Assembly (NCBI GenBank): GCA_902826835.1 | Contig: CADEGH010000004.1 | Location: forward strand, 124,001 to 188,000 | Direction of reading: 5' to 3' | DNA: 64,000 nt | DNA from: an uncultured bacterium | GTDB lineage: Bacteria; Planctomycetota; GCA-002687715 | In this document: one piece after another, positions 41,435-50,565 of the stretch | Layout: each line of letters opens with the position of its first letter | How positions within the stretch are numbered: the stretch's first letter is position 1 | Notes under the pieces: generated by a model | Database searches by the model: none | Told to the model about the DNA's origin: nothing | The model's input: the letters and a program-made list of their open reading frames with translations, nothing else | Translations under genes and position numbers: made by a program

Positions 41435-42365
41435 GCACGTACCCCAGAGGCAACGCCGGCCACCGCGTCCCTTTCCAGCGCACCACGTTGCCGTGGGCCT
41501 GAAACTCCCCGATCCCGGTCAGCGGCGTGGGCAGCGACCAGTGACGCAAAAGACCCGTGGCCGCCTCCCGATTCATTGCGAACAAGAGCTCGAAATCCTC
41601 GCCGTCCCGCAGGGCGGCAAGTCGCGGCAGCGGCAGTTCGTGCCATGGCCTTTCGGGCAAGCCAGCGGCGGTGGTTTGTGAGTGGGCCGCATCGGGGTGA
41701 ACCGGGACTCGCTCGAGGTCGAGCTCGAATCCGACCCCCGAGGCTTCGGCGAGTCGCGCAAGGTCGAGCAGGAGTCCATCCGAGACATCCATCATGGCAC
41801 TCGGACCCCATGACGAAATCAGCGCCGCCTCCGCCAGGCGAGGCACAAAATCGAGATGGCGACCCTGTAGGCTGCCGCCGAGTGCCCCGGTGACAAAGAT
41901 GCAATCACCCGCGCGAGCTCCGCTCCGTAACACTCCCCGTCCGGGCTCGACACATCCGAGCACGGTCACGGTCGCGACGATGCCTCCCCGGTGAGTCGTG
42001 GTGTCACCGCCCACGAGCGGACAGTGGAACTGCGCGCCAAGGGCTCGGATCCCCTGGACAATCCTCCGGGGTAACTCCGGCGAGAATCCGTGTGGCAAGG
42101 TCAGCGCCAAGAGTGCCGCTCGCGGTGATGCCCCCATCGCCGCGAGATCCGACAGATTGACCGCCAACGCTTTGCGCCCGATTCGTTCCGGCTCCTCGCC
42201 AACAAGAAAATGGGTCCCTTCGGCAAGGGTGTCGGTAGCGACCACCCAGTCGTCCGGACCGCCCGCCAAAATCGCCGCGTCGTCCCCGATCGATCGATGA
42301 ATGCCGGACGTACGGACTGCAGACGCTTCGAGCCATTTCAGGAATTCCAGTTCGCCCGACGGCAT
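41427..42365 (-). CDS. thiL: Thiamine-monophosphate kinase
   Basis: A 312-residue PurM-family kinase that turns thiamine phosphate into the active diphosphate. Motifs include SIGDDAAI, ATDTLAEGTHF, KALAVNLSDLAAMGA, VGGDTTTH, MDVSDGLLLDLARL and RDGEDFELLFA. ATG at 42365 gives the standard N-terminus. It overlaps tsaE by 8 bases, a common pairing. A ThiE-like gene is close by on the same strand, so the local thiamine theme is plausible, although the intervening S26-like gene is unrelated. Confidence 0.93.
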   Translation of the reverse strand: MPSGELEFLKWLEASAVRTSGIHRSIGDDAAILAGGPDDWVVATDTLAEGTHFLVGEEPERIGRKALAVNLSDLAAMGASPRAALLALTLPHGFSPELPRRIVQGIRALGAQFHCPLVGGDTTTHRGGIVATVTVLGCVEPGRGVLRSGARAGDCIFVTGALGGSLQGRHLDFVPRLAEAALISSWGPSAMMDVSDGLLLDLARLAEASGVGFELDLERVPVHPDAAHSQTTAAGLPERPWHELPLPRLAALRDGEDFELLFAMNREAATGLLRHWSLPTPLTGIGEFQAHGNVVRWKGTRWPALPLGYVHE

Positions 42366-42422
42366 GGGGTGGGATCTTACGCCGAGAGACGTCTTTCGAC
42401 CCACCGGCCGCCCTGGACCCGC

Positions 42423-42929
42423 TCAAAAACTGCTGATGATCTTGCGCGTGATCCTCGCGCGGGGAAAGAGCCCGAACTCGCGACTATCGCGCGGAATCGC
42501 GTCCCGCGATGGATTCACGAGCAAGTATTGCCCGTCCGGAATCACTCCTGCGGGGATCGCGCACGCCTTCGCTTCCGCCCGCGCCGACAGCCTTCGCCCG
42601 TCGACTTCGATCACGAGTTCCCCTGGATTGCCCGGCACCAAGCGCACCTGTTGACCAGGCTTCCCCTCGACGCGGCTCAGGATTCCCCGCTTCGGGGCCG
42701 CCGACGATTCCTGCACGATCGCCTCCACCAGGGAGCCTTCCCCAAGCGCGGTGTGCTCCGAAACGGTCATGAAGACCACGGTGGCCCCGCGCCGCACGAC
42801 GCCATCCAGCGACGCTACCTCCGGGGGCAGTTTCTCGACGTCGAGCTTGCGAGCGAGCAATCCCGCGGTGATCGCGGCCAAAAGCAGAGCCAGGCGCCGA
42901 CCCCAAACGAGAAGGATGCGCCTCGTCAA
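42423..42929 (-). CDS. Signal peptidase (S26)-like membrane protein, probably inactive
   Basis: A 168-residue protein with a basic N-terminus, a membrane helix (LALLLAAITAGLLA, about 11-24) and a beta-rich external part. The C-terminal block IPDGQYLLVNPSRD-x(4)-DSREFG matches the last conserved box of S26 signal peptidases (GDNR-x-S-x-DSR-x-FG), with GDN replaced by VNP. The region where the catalytic Lys normally sits (K-R-V-x-G-x-PG-D) reads ILSRVEGKPGQ, with Ser in place of Lys. The protein therefore looks S26-derived but catalytically altered. TTG at 42929 overlaps the upstream stop (TTGA), giving tight coupling to the ThiE-like gene. Confidence 0.55.
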   Translation of the reverse strand: MTRRILLVWGRRLALLLAAITAGLLARKLDVEKLPPEVASLDGVVRRGATVVFMTVSEHTALGEGSLVEAIVQESSAAPKRGILSRVEGKPGQQVRLVPGNPGELVIEVDGRRLSARAEAKACAIPAGVIPDGQYLLVNPSRDAIPRDSREFGLFPRARITRKIISSF

Positions 42930-43522
42930 GGTGAACCCTCCGTCGCGGCGGCTGTGTGCAGGGACCGGATGGCGGCCCACCCGGCGGCCCCGGTCGCAAG
43001 CACACGGGGCTCGAGGGCGACTGAAAGCCCGCCGATCGCGACCACCGGAATCGGCACCGCTGCCACCACCTCCGCCAGCGCGTCGAATCCGACCGGGGGC
43101 CGCGAGTGCGACGGCTTGGGTGATTCGAGGATCGGCCCGAACAACAGGTAGTCCGCGCCCGCTTCGTGGGCCGCGGTGGCTTCAGCTCGAGTGTGGACAG
43201 ATCGCCCCACTCGAGCGCCCGGGCCCAAGGTCGCACGAGCCTCGGCGACGGTCACGCTCCCAAATCCGAGGTGAACTCCGCTCGCGCCGGCTTGCCGCGC
43301 AACCGCAGGAAACTGGCCGACCATCAAAGTGCCCTTCCAAACTCGTCTCAGCTCCGCCACGAGCGTGGACATCTCCGATTCCGACGCGGCACGCCACCTC
43401 GCGAGTACGGCAGTGACCCGATGCCGGGCCAGGGGAGTCACGAGGCTCCGCGCATACTCGGGCAGATCTCGCCCGGCCGGGTCGGTGACCAAGACCCGAG
43501 TCCAATCGACTCGCGGAGTCAT
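42926..43522 (-). CDS. Thiamine phosphate synthase / TenI family protein
   Basis: A 198-residue TIM-barrel protein with GVHLGFGSVTVAEAR, GRSVHTRAEATAAHEAGADYLLFGP and PVVAIGGLSV, the core of ThiE/TenI. ThiE joins HMP-diphosphate and thiazole phosphate. Two substrate-site motifs are altered: the Q-L-R-E/D-K block reads AVLARWRA and the downstream liNd reads LMVGQ. So it may be a TenI-type homologue rather than ThiE. ATG at 43522 overlaps the ddl stop, and its own stop overlaps the S26-like start. Confidence 0.7.
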   Translation of the reverse strand: MTPRVDWTRVLVTDPAGRDLPEYARSLVTPLARHRVTAVLARWRAASESEMSTLVAELRRVWKGTLMVGQFPAVARQAGASGVHLGFGSVTVAEARATLGPGARVGRSVHTRAEATAAHEAGADYLLFGPILESPKPSHSRPPVGFDALAEVVAAVPIPVVAIGGLSVALEPRVLATGAAGWAAIRSLHTAAATEGSP

Positions 43523-44619
43523 CCCGCTTCTGCCCGCAGGGCGAGCCGAGCGGCTCGACGAGTCCGAGCCTCGAGTACGAGATCTTGCATGAGGACCGCC
43601 ATACTCCTGCCCATCGCCCGCGCGGCGCGAGGCACCAGCGACTCTCGCGTCATGCCGGGAAGGGTGTTGATCTCGAGAACGAAGGGCACCCCCTCCGAGT
43701 TCACGATGAAATCGGTGCGCGTCACGCCGGCTCCGCCGATCGCGGTGTGCAGGCAAAGCGCCGCCTCCTGGAGTCGCAATGCCTCGGCGGCTGGGATCGG
43801 GGCCGGCACGATTTCGTCGGCGCCCCCGGGTGTGTACTTGCTCGCAGCGTCGAACCAGCCGGCGAGTTTGGGCCGGATCTCGATCACCGGCATCGGTCTC
43901 GCAGCGGCGCCCGTCCCGAGCACGGGCACCGTGAACTCCCGCCCTTCCACGAACGTCTCCACCAGCACTCGCTCGCCAGCCCGCCAAACTTCCTCGACGG
44001 CGGCGCGCGCCGCGCCCGAGGTTCGCGCGATATGCACGTGCACCGACGAGCCCAAGATGGGAGCCTTGATCACGAGCGGAAGCGAGAGCTTGGTGACTAC
44101 CTGGTCCGCCCACGCCGCTCGGGTAGCGGAACTGCCGGCCGAGGGGTCACCCGGCTCCAGCACTTCGAATGCGGAAGTTCTCAGACCGACGCTGGCCGCC
44201 ACTCGCTTCGATTGAATTTTGTCCATGGCCACCGCGGAGGCCGTCACGCCCGATCCGGTGTACGCAAAGCCAACCGTTTCCAAGAATCCCTGGATCGTTC
44301 CGTCTTCGCCGTTAGGTCCGTGTAGGCCGAGGCAGACTGTGTCCACCCCCAGCCTCGCCAGTTCCAGGGCCGCGGACGCGGCGGTGCCCCTCCAGGTCGC
44401 CGCTGCCCACTGCGTTGCGACCGAAACCGGCCACCCAGACTCCAGGCTCGAAGCCCCGGCAATGTTCCAGGTACCGTCCATCCCCAGTAGGACGGGAATG
44501 ACGCCAAAACCAGCCTCCGCGAGCGCTTCCGCCATCATCCTCCCCGAGCGCAGAGAGACTTCATGCTCGGAGGGATGGCCTCCCGCCAAGAGTGCGACGC
44601 GACCGTCCAGCTTGCCCAT
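43519..44619 (-). CDS. ddl: D-alanine--D-alanine ligase
   Basis: A 366-residue ATP-grasp enzyme that joins two D-Ala for the peptidoglycan stem peptide. Motifs: GGHPSEHEVSLRSG near the N-terminus, LGLHGPNGEDGTIQG, GVTASAVAMDK, APILGSSV-V, VETFVEGREFTVPVLG, TRTDFIV, EINTLPGMT. Length and motifs match the family. It is the first gene in a string of 4-base overlaps (ddl, ThiE-like, S26-like). Together with mltA and the amidase it indicates a peptidoglycan wall. Confidence 0.95.
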   Translation of the reverse strand: MGKLDGRVALLAGGHPSEHEVSLRSGRMMAEALAEAGFGVIPVLLGMDGTWNIAGASSLESGWPVSVATQWAAATWRGTAASAALELARLGVDTVCLGLHGPNGEDGTIQGFLETVGFAYTGSGVTASAVAMDKIQSKRVAASVGLRTSAFEVLEPGDPSAGSSATRAAWADQVVTKLSLPLVIKAPILGSSVHVHIARTSGAARAAVEEVWRAGERVLVETFVEGREFTVPVLGTGAAARPMPVIEIRPKLAGWFDAASKYTPGGADEIVPAPIPAAEALRLQEAALCLHTAIGGAGVTRTDFIVNSEGVPFVLEINTLPGMTRESLVPRAARAMGRSMAVLMQDLVLEARTRRAARLALRAEAG

Positions 44620-44643
44620 GATTCTCCCCCGCTCCTAGCGCCC

Positions 44644-46029
44644 TCACTCCAAGCACAAGCCATCCCGCACGGCCCCGATGCGAGACCCGAGCGATCGCAG
44701 TGCCTCCGGGCCATCGGCCACGAGCGGTGAGATCTCGAGCCCGGCCGGAGCGTTTCCTTGGTCATCGCGTGGTACCACAAACCCCGCGGCCTCGAGCCAA
44801 CGCGCAAACTGGTCGGCCTGAGCCCGGCGGCTGGTCTCGGGCGAGTCCTCTCCCTCGCGGTTCTTGATGGGAGCGAACTCGTCTTCGCGAGGCACCAGCA
44901 TGACCATGGTGCGCCGGGCGAGTGGCATCGCATCGAACACGAAAGTTTCGAACTTAGTGCCTTTGATCGGCGCCACCGACGCCCCGTCGCGGTACGCGGG
45001 AATGTCCTTCCTCGCCGCGTGGAACGGGAGCCGCAGATCGCCGGTGGTCAAAGCTTCGATGAAGGGGCGCCCAATGACGTGGATGGCCACGCTGCCGGCG
45101 CCCAACTTCAAACGCCCCGCCGGGTCCTTCGCCTCGCGCAGTTCCGCTGGCAGGTCGGAATACTCGATGACTCGGGTCTTGCCCTGCACGTCGACGAAGA
45201 CGCCGACCTTCTCACCCGCGTTGCGCTTCCAAACCGACTTCGCGGAGAACTCACTCCCCGATTGTTCGTGGTAACCGAGGAAGAGCGGATCCACGGGGTT
45301 CACCAGGGGATTGTCCACCTGGAAGTACGAAATGAGATCGATGCCCTCCTTCTCGAGCCAGGCGAGCACCCCGGACGCCTGGAGAGCCCGAAGGCTCCCA
45401 CCGTGGCCGTCGGGGCTGCGAAAGAGGCTGGTCTGACTAGCCAGAATGAGCTGACCCCGGTCGTCGATCGCCGGCATCGTTCCTTGGGAGAAAAAGCGCA
45501 GATCCTCCTCGCGAAGTCCGAAGTGGTGGTGCTGGGCGAAAAAGCTCTGGGTCTCCTCGTGGTTCTCGGGGCTCGTCATCACCAAGAAAGGAATGCGCGA
45601 CCGATAGCGCCGCGAGGCCGCCAAAATCTTCTCCGAAAAGACCTGGAAGAGCGGCTTCCCTCGGACCGGAGTTGCGGGATAGGTCCCCTTCGGACCGGGA
45701 TGACCGAGGCGAGTTCCTTGCCCACCCGCCACAACAAACGCGGCGACTCGCCCGTTTCGGAGCGCCTGTTCGCCGAGCGAGGTGGCTTCCCGGTCGGCCG
45801 CAGGATTGGCACCCCGGACGATGACTGGAGGCGGAGCGATCTGGGCGGCGGCTGGCGTCGTTCCTGATCGTGTGTCCTCGCGCGCTCGCGCCAGCAGCGG
45901 AAGGTCGAGGCTCGCCAAATCAGCGAGCAACCGATTTCCATCCTCCATGTTCAAGCGCCCGAAGTGTTCGATCAGAGCCAATTGGTCGTGCGCGAGAAGG
46001 GCCTCGCGAAGCGCGGATGGAAGTGGCAT
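44644..46029 (-). CDS. UDP-N-acetylhexosamine/UTP-sugar pyrophosphorylase, eukaryote-like (UAP1) type
   Basis: A 461-residue nucleotidyltransferase of the UDPGP family, more like eukaryotic UAP1 than bacterial GlmU. Motifs: AGGQGTRLGHPGPKG, MTSPENHEET, PDGHGG-LRALQASG, FQVDNPLVNP-DPLFLG, KSVWKRNAGEKVG and PIKNREG near the C-terminus. These enzymes make UDP-GlcNAc or UDP-GalNAc (or UDP-glucose) from UTP and the sugar phosphate. The N-terminal 60 residues are a helical extension as in UAP1. Such genes are known in planctomycetes and a few other bacteria. It lies 24 bases upstream of ddl. Confidence 0.88.
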   Translation of the reverse strand: MPLPSALREALLAHDQLALIEHFGRLNMEDGNRLLADLASLDLPLLARAREDTRSGTTPAAAQIAPPPVIVRGANPAADREATSLGEQALRNGRVAAFVVAGGQGTRLGHPGPKGTYPATPVRGKPLFQVFSEKILAASRRYRSRIPFLVMTSPENHEETQSFFAQHHHFGLREEDLRFFSQGTMPAIDDRGQLILASQTSLFRSPDGHGGSLRALQASGVLAWLEKEGIDLISYFQVDNPLVNPVDPLFLGYHEQSGSEFSAKSVWKRNAGEKVGVFVDVQGKTRVIEYSDLPAELREAKDPAGRLKLGAGSVAIHVIGRPFIEALTTGDLRLPFHAARKDIPAYRDGASVAPIKGTKFETFVFDAMPLARRTMVMLVPREDEFAPIKNREGEDSPETSRRAQADQFARWLEAAGFVVPRDDQGNAPAGLEISPLVADGPEALRSLGSRIGAVRDGLCLE

Positions 46030-46053
46030 GCGGCGCGTCCCCGGGGCGCGGGA

Positions 46054-47295
46054 TCACGAGAAATGACGGAAAGCCAAAGTGCAGTTGTGCCCACCAAATC
46101 CCAAGCTGTTGGAGAGGGCGGCCGTGATTCGAAGTTCCCGCGATCCTTCGGGCACGTAGTCGAGATCACATCCGTCGCCGGGATTCTCGTGGTTGAGAGT
46201 GCGATGGATCACTCCCCTGGACAAACTCAGGGCGCACACCGCGGCTTCCACGGCGCCGCTGGCCCCGAGGAGATGCCCGACCATCGACTTCGTGCTGTTC
46301 ACCGCGATCTGGCGGACGCGATCGCCGAACACCGCCTTGATCGCCGCGGTTTCGTTGGGGTCGTTAATCGGGGTGCTGGTCCCGTGAGCGTTGATGTAAT
46401 TGACCGTCGACGGGTCGATTCCACGGTCGCGCATGGCGAGCCGCATCGAGCGCTGAGCGCCCTCCGCACACTCGGCAGGAGCAGTGATGTGATGAGCATC
46501 CGCGGTCGCTCCGAATCCGGCGAGTTCGCAGTAGATCCGGGCGCCGCGCCGCTTCGCGTGTTCGAGCTCCTCGAGAACGAGAACGGCACCGCCTTCGCCC
46601 ATCACGAAGCCGTCCCGGTCGCGGTCGAAGGGACGACTCGCGGCCGTCGGGGATTCGTTCCGGGTGCTCATCGCCCGGAGGCTGCAGAAGCCGCCGATCC
46701 CGAGAGGGGTGATCGCAGCCTCGGAGCCACCGCTCAGCATGATGTCCGCTTCGTCGTACTGAATGGCCCGAAGCGCGGATCCGATCGCATGGGCGGCCGA
46801 GGCGCAGGCCGACGCCGTGACCCAATTCGGGCCCTTGAGTCCGAGCTGAATGCTGAGCTCGCCACTCAGGGCGTTCATCATGAGCTTGGGGATCAGAAAG
46901 GGGGTGATGCGGCCCGGCCCACGTTCGCGGAGCACGTCGTGCTGCTCCTCGATCGTGGACAGCCCGCCGATGCCGGAACCTGCCACGGCCCCTACCCGGT
47001 CGGCGTTCAATTTGTTGATGTCGAGTCCGCTGTCCTGCCACGCCGCGATCCCGGCCGCGAGACCGATCTGACTGAATCGGTCCAGCTTGCGGGCGCGCAG
47101 TGGCGTGAGGATCGGCGCGGCGTCGAACCCTTTGAGTTCACCCGCGATGCGCGTGGTGAACGCGCTCGCGTCGAAGTGGGTGATTGGGCCTAAGCCCGAA
47201 CGTCCGGCGAGGAGTGCCTCGAAGGTGGACTCTCGATCCAGGCCCACCGGGGAGATGATTCCCAGCCCCGTGATCACCACCGTGCGTTTGCTCAT
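46054..47295 (-). CDS. fabF: Beta-ketoacyl-ACP synthase II
   Basis: A 413-residue condensing enzyme that extends acyl-ACP with malonyl-ACP. The Cys-His-His triad is visible: Cys in TASACASAAHA, His in NAHGTSTPINDPNE, His in KSMVGHLLGASG. The N-terminus VVITGLGIISPVG and the C-terminus NSLGFGGHN are family standard. ATG at 47295 is chosen, as upstream in-frame starts run into the acpP spacer. It is the last gene of the fatty-acid cluster, 24 bases before the UDP-sugar pyrophosphorylase gene. Confidence 0.95.
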   Translation of the reverse strand: MSKRTVVITGLGIISPVGLDRESTFEALLAGRSGLGPITHFDASAFTTRIAGELKGFDAAPILTPLRARKLDRFSQIGLAAGIAAWQDSGLDINKLNADRVGAVAGSGIGGLSTIEEQHDVLRERGPGRITPFLIPKLMMNALSGELSIQLGLKGPNWVTASACASAAHAIGSALRAIQYDEADIMLSGGSEAAITPLGIGGFCSLRAMSTRNESPTAASRPFDRDRDGFVMGEGGAVLVLEELEHAKRRGARIYCELAGFGATADAHHITAPAECAEGAQRSMRLAMRDRGIDPSTVNYINAHGTSTPINDPNETAAIKAVFGDRVRQIAVNSTKSMVGHLLGASGAVEAAVCALSLSRGVIHRTLNHENPGDGCDLDYVPEGSRELRITAALSNSLGFGGHNCTLAFRHFS

Positions 47296-47371
47296 GGCTT
47301 GCGTGCTCGGGGGATCCGCCCGGGTCCGGGCAGATCGTTCGCTCGGCAACCGGCGGTTGCCGAGCTTCAAC

Positions 47372-47617
47372 TCACTTCTTCAAGCTCTTCTTGATGTACT
47401 CGACCGCGTCTCCGACGGTCTGAATCTTCTCCGCTTCCTCGTCCGGGATGTCAATCCCGAACCGTTCTTCAAATTCCATCACGAGTTCCACGGTGTCGAG
47501 CGAGTCGGCACCGAGGTCGTTGATGAAAGATGTCTTCAACGTGACGTTGTCCTTGCTCGTGGAAAGTTGATCGCAAACGATCTCGATCACCTTCTCTTCG
47601 ATGGACTTCTCGGACAT
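47372..47617 (-). CDS. acpP: Acyl carrier protein
   Basis: An 81-residue acidic protein with the 4'-phosphopantetheine site DSL in [16 protein letters not shown]. The helices before and after match AcpP, which carries growing acyl chains as thioesters. ATG at 47617 gives the standard start [10 protein letters not shown]. The gene lies 76 bases before fabF and 145 bases after fabG. Confidence 0.96.
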   Translation of the reverse strand: MSEKSIEEKVIEIVCDQLSTSKDNVTLKTSFINDLGADSLDTVELVMEFEERFGIDIPDEEAEKIQTVGDAVEYIKKSLKK

Positions 47618-47762
47618 GGGGCCTATATCCTGGAACAGATCGGGGTTCTTCGCTGCGCCACCGGCGTCAGGTGGTTCCCCCAAAAAGATGGGGGCTAGTT
47701 AGCAAGCAGGAAGTACGGGTTCAATCGGCTCCCCCGATCTCCCACCTCCGAGGCGCCCGGAC

Positions 47763-48509
47763 TCACATGCGCAGGCCGCCGTCCACCACCAAAACCTGCC
47801 CGGTGATGTAGGCCGCGCGGTCGCTCGCGAGGAAGGTCACGAGGTCCGCGACCTCTTCGGATTTCCCCGCTCTTCCCAGCGATATCGCCCCGAGCATCGC
47901 GGTTCGGTGCGCCTCCGGAACCGCCGAGGTCATGTCGGTGTCGATGAAGCCCGGAGCGACCGCGTTCACGCAGACCCCCCGCGCCCCGAACTCCTTCGAA
48001 AGCGATCGTGTGAGCGCCACGAGGCCACCCTTGCTGGCGGCGTAGTTGGCCTGCCCAGCGTTTCCCTGGATGCCCACGACCGAGGCCATGTTGATGACCC
48101 TGCCGGCCGGGCTCTTGAGGAGCTGTCGCGCCAAGCCCTTGGTGAGCAGGTAGGCTCCCTTCAGGTTCACGTCGATCACCCGATCCCAGTCGTCCTCCCC
48201 CATGCGCAGGAAGACTCCGTCCTTGGTCACCCCGGCGTTGTTCACCAAGATGTCGACCTTCGGAAATCGTTCCCCGACCTTGGTGACGAGGGCCGTGACC
48301 GAGGCTGCGTTCGAGACATCCACTCCGTAGGCCTCGCTTTCGACGCCAAGGGCCCGGCAGGCCTCCGCGGTCGGCTGGGCTCCCGTCTCCGTGGTAGCCA
48401 CAGCGGCGATCTGGGCGCCCTCCTTGGCCAAGGCCAGGGCGATCGCTCTTCCGATTCCCCGCGAAGCTCCGGTGACCAAGGCCGTCCGACCACGCAGCGC
48501 AAGTTCCAT
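47763..48509 (-). CDS. fabG: 3-oxoacyl-ACP reductase
   Basis: A 248-residue short-chain dehydrogenase that reduces 3-ketoacyl-ACP with NADPH. Motifs: TGASRGIGRAIAL, VNNAGVTKD, catalytic Ser in INMASVVG, YAASKGGL (Tyr and Lys), and PGFIDTDM. ATG at 48509 is preferred: a GGGAGGG ribosome site lies 8 bases upstream, whereas GTG at 48518 would sit against it. It begins 1 base after fabD. Confidence 0.95.
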   Translation of the reverse strand: MELALRGRTALVTGASRGIGRAIALALAKEGAQIAAVATTETGAQPTAEACRALGVESEAYGVDVSNAASVTALVTKVGERFPKVDILVNNAGVTKDGVFLRMGEDDWDRVIDVNLKGAYLLTKGLARQLLKSPAGRVINMASVVGIQGNAGQANYAASKGGLVALTRSLSKEFGARGVCVNAVAPGFIDTDMTSAVPEAHRTAMLGAISLGRAGKSEEVADLVTFLASDRAAYITGQVLVVDGGLRM

Positions 48510-48510
48510 G

Positions 48511-49434
48511 TCAGGCACCCTCCCCGGGAATCGCGAGCGACCGAGTCTCGATGTCGGTCAAAGTCTTCTTGGCCAGGCCTCCGAGCACATCACCCGGCGG
48601 CGGTTCCACGAAACGGCGAACGCCGGCGTCGTGGAGCGTGCGCAGCGATTCTTCGAACCGAACCGGTGCGCAGACCTGCTCGGCCAAGAGCCGTCGCACG
48701 TCTTCCGGGCTCGATACCTGCGCGGCGGTGACGTTGCTGACGAGGAGACGGTCCGGCGCCCGCACGCGGGTTTGAGCAAGCGCTTCCTTCAAGGCCGCCC
48801 GGGCCGGCTCCATGAGCGGTGAGTGGAAGGCACCGGCGACCACGAGGGGTATCGCGCGCTTGACTCCCACGGTCTTGGCCATTTCGACCGCTCGCCCGCA
48901 CGCAGCGCGATCTCCTGCCAACACGACCTGGCCGGGCGCATTGAGATTGGCAACGACCAACACGCCTGAAGCTCGAGCCGCATCGCACAGTTTCTCGGCC
49001 ATGGCGCGGTCGGCTCCAAGCAGCGTGACCATCCCCGACGGCTCCAACTCGGCCGCGGACTGCATAGCCCGACCTCGGGTGCGAACCAATCGCAGGCCCT
49101 CGGCAAAATCGAAGGCGCCCGCGTAGGCGAGCGCGGTGTATTCGCCCAGACTCAAGCCCGCCACTGCTCCCACCTCGGAACGTTTCAGCGTGCCCGCCTG
49201 TTCGCAGGCCGCGATCGCGGCGAGCGAAGTGACGAAGATCGCGGGCTGGGCATGTTCCGTTCGGTTGAGATCCTCAGCCGGTCCTTCGAAACAGAGGCGG
49301 GAGAGGGAGTAGCCCAACACTCGGTCGGCTTCCTCGAAGATCTCGCGGGCGGGTGCCGATCGTTCGGCCCAATCCTTGCCCATGCCGACCTTCTGGGCGC
49401 CCTGGCCGGGAAAGAGAACGGCTAGATCCGACAT
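48511..49434 (-). CDS. fabD: Malonyl CoA-ACP transacylase
   Basis: A 307-residue enzyme that loads malonyl groups onto ACP. The N-terminus LFPGQGAQ, the nucleophile Ser in GLSLGEYTAL, the Arg in VRTRGRAMQ and the His in GAFHSPLM are all present. It lies directly after plsX with a 105-base gap; the usual fabH between them is missing. Confidence 0.95.
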   Translation of the reverse strand: MSDLAVLFPGQGAQKVGMGKDWAERSAPAREIFEEADRVLGYSLSRLCFEGPAEDLNRTEHAQPAIFVTSLAAIAACEQAGTLKRSEVGAVAGLSLGEYTALAYAGAFDFAEGLRLVRTRGRAMQSAAELEPSGMVTLLGADRAMAEKLCDAARASGVLVVANLNAPGQVVLAGDRAACGRAVEMAKTVGVKRAIPLVVAGAFHSPLMEPARAALKEALAQTRVRAPDRLLVSNVTAAQVSSPEDVRRLLAEQVCAPVRFEESLRTLHDAGVRRFVEPPPGDVLGGLAKKTLTDIETRSLAIPGEGA

Positions 49435-49539
49435 GCCTTCGTCTCCCTGAAATCGTCGGTGGCGGCGACTCTGCCTCTGGCTCCCGAGAACTGCGAGCCC
49501 GGAAAGCTCCGGAGGCGATGCCGGCGCAACCTTCTAGGA

Positions 49540-50562
49540 CTAACCCGAGACACCCTTGGGCATCGACGCCGAGAGTTCGTGACGCATCTGGGTGAGCACG
49601 CCGCTCCGGTGGAATCGAGCCGCTTGGAGCAGGGCATTACGAATCGCGCGAGCATCCGACCGGCCATGCGAAATCAAGACGAGAGCGTTGAGGCCCAAGA
49701 GCGGCGCTCCGCCGTGCTCTGCGTAGTCCATGTCCCCCTGGAATTTCTTCAGGAGCTCGCCGAGTTGGCCGGCTCGGGAAGGGTCGCCGCTCGCCACGGT
49801 CGCGACCAGGGACTTGAGCTTCGCCTCGACCATCTCCGAGAGGCCTTCCGCGGTCTTGAGGACCACGTTGCCGACAAAGCCCTCGCACACGATCACATCG
49901 CAGCGGCCGGGGAAGACATCGTTCCCTTCGATGTTACCGATGAAGTTGAGGTTCGAGCCCTGGAACAGCGCCGCGGTTTCGCGAACGAGTTCGGTCCCTT
50001 TGCCCTCTTCCGACCCGATATTCATCAGGCCGACGGTGGGCCGATCCTTGCCGAGGACGTGCCTTGCATACTGCGCCGCCATGATCCCGTAGTGGTAGAG
50101 ATGCAGCGGCTTGCAGTGGATGTTGGCCCCCGCGTCGCAGAGAATCGCCTTGCCGCGGGCGGTCGGGAGCGTCACCGCAATGCCGGGTCGTTTGACTCCC
50201 GGCAGCAGCCGGACGATGACGGTGGAGGCGGCGACGGCCGCACCAGTATTGCCGGCGGCCACGAGCCCGTGGACTTCACCCTTGGCAACCAGTTCCGCGC
50301 CCCGACGAATCGAGGAGTCCGGCTTACGCACCGCATCCGTAGGGGCATCTTCGTTTTCCACCACTTCGCTGGCGTGGAAAACCGACACCTGCCCACGTTG
50401 CCCGGCGTAACCCGCGATTTCGGCCTCGATGCGGGCACGATCGCCGACGAGCACCACCTCGAGATCCGAGTCCCGAGACGATGCGTCCAAAGCTCCGTGG
50501 ACGGTGGCGCGAGGAGCGGCGTCACCACCCATGGCATCGAGGGCGATGCGCGTCGGACCCAT
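49540..50562 (-). CDS. plsX: Phosphate acyltransferase
   Basis: A 340-residue enzyme that makes acyl-phosphate from acyl-ACP for phospholipid synthesis with PlsY. Motifs: IALDAMGGDAAP at the N-terminus, AGNTGA-AA-S, RPGIAVTLPT, NIGSEEGKGTEL, FIGNIEGNDVF and VCEGFVGNVVLKTAEG. It follows rpmF after 3 bases, the classic arrangement. Confidence 0.95.
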   Translation of the reverse strand: MGPTRIALDAMGGDAAPRATVHGALDASSRDSDLEVVLVGDRARIEAEIAGYAGQRGQVSVFHASEVVENEDAPTDAVRKPDSSIRRGAELVAKGEVHGLVAAGNTGAAVAASTVIVRLLPGVKRPGIAVTLPTARGKAILCDAGANIHCKPLHLYHYGIMAAQYARHVLGKDRPTVGLMNIGSEEGKGTELVRETAALFQGSNLNFIGNIEGNDVFPGRCDVIVCEGFVGNVVLKTAEGLSEMVEAKLKSLVATVASGDPSRAGQLGELLKKFQGDMDYAEHGGAPLLGLNALVLISHGRSDARAIRNALLQAARFHRSGVLTQMRHELSASMPKGVSG

Positions 50563-50565
50563 GGT

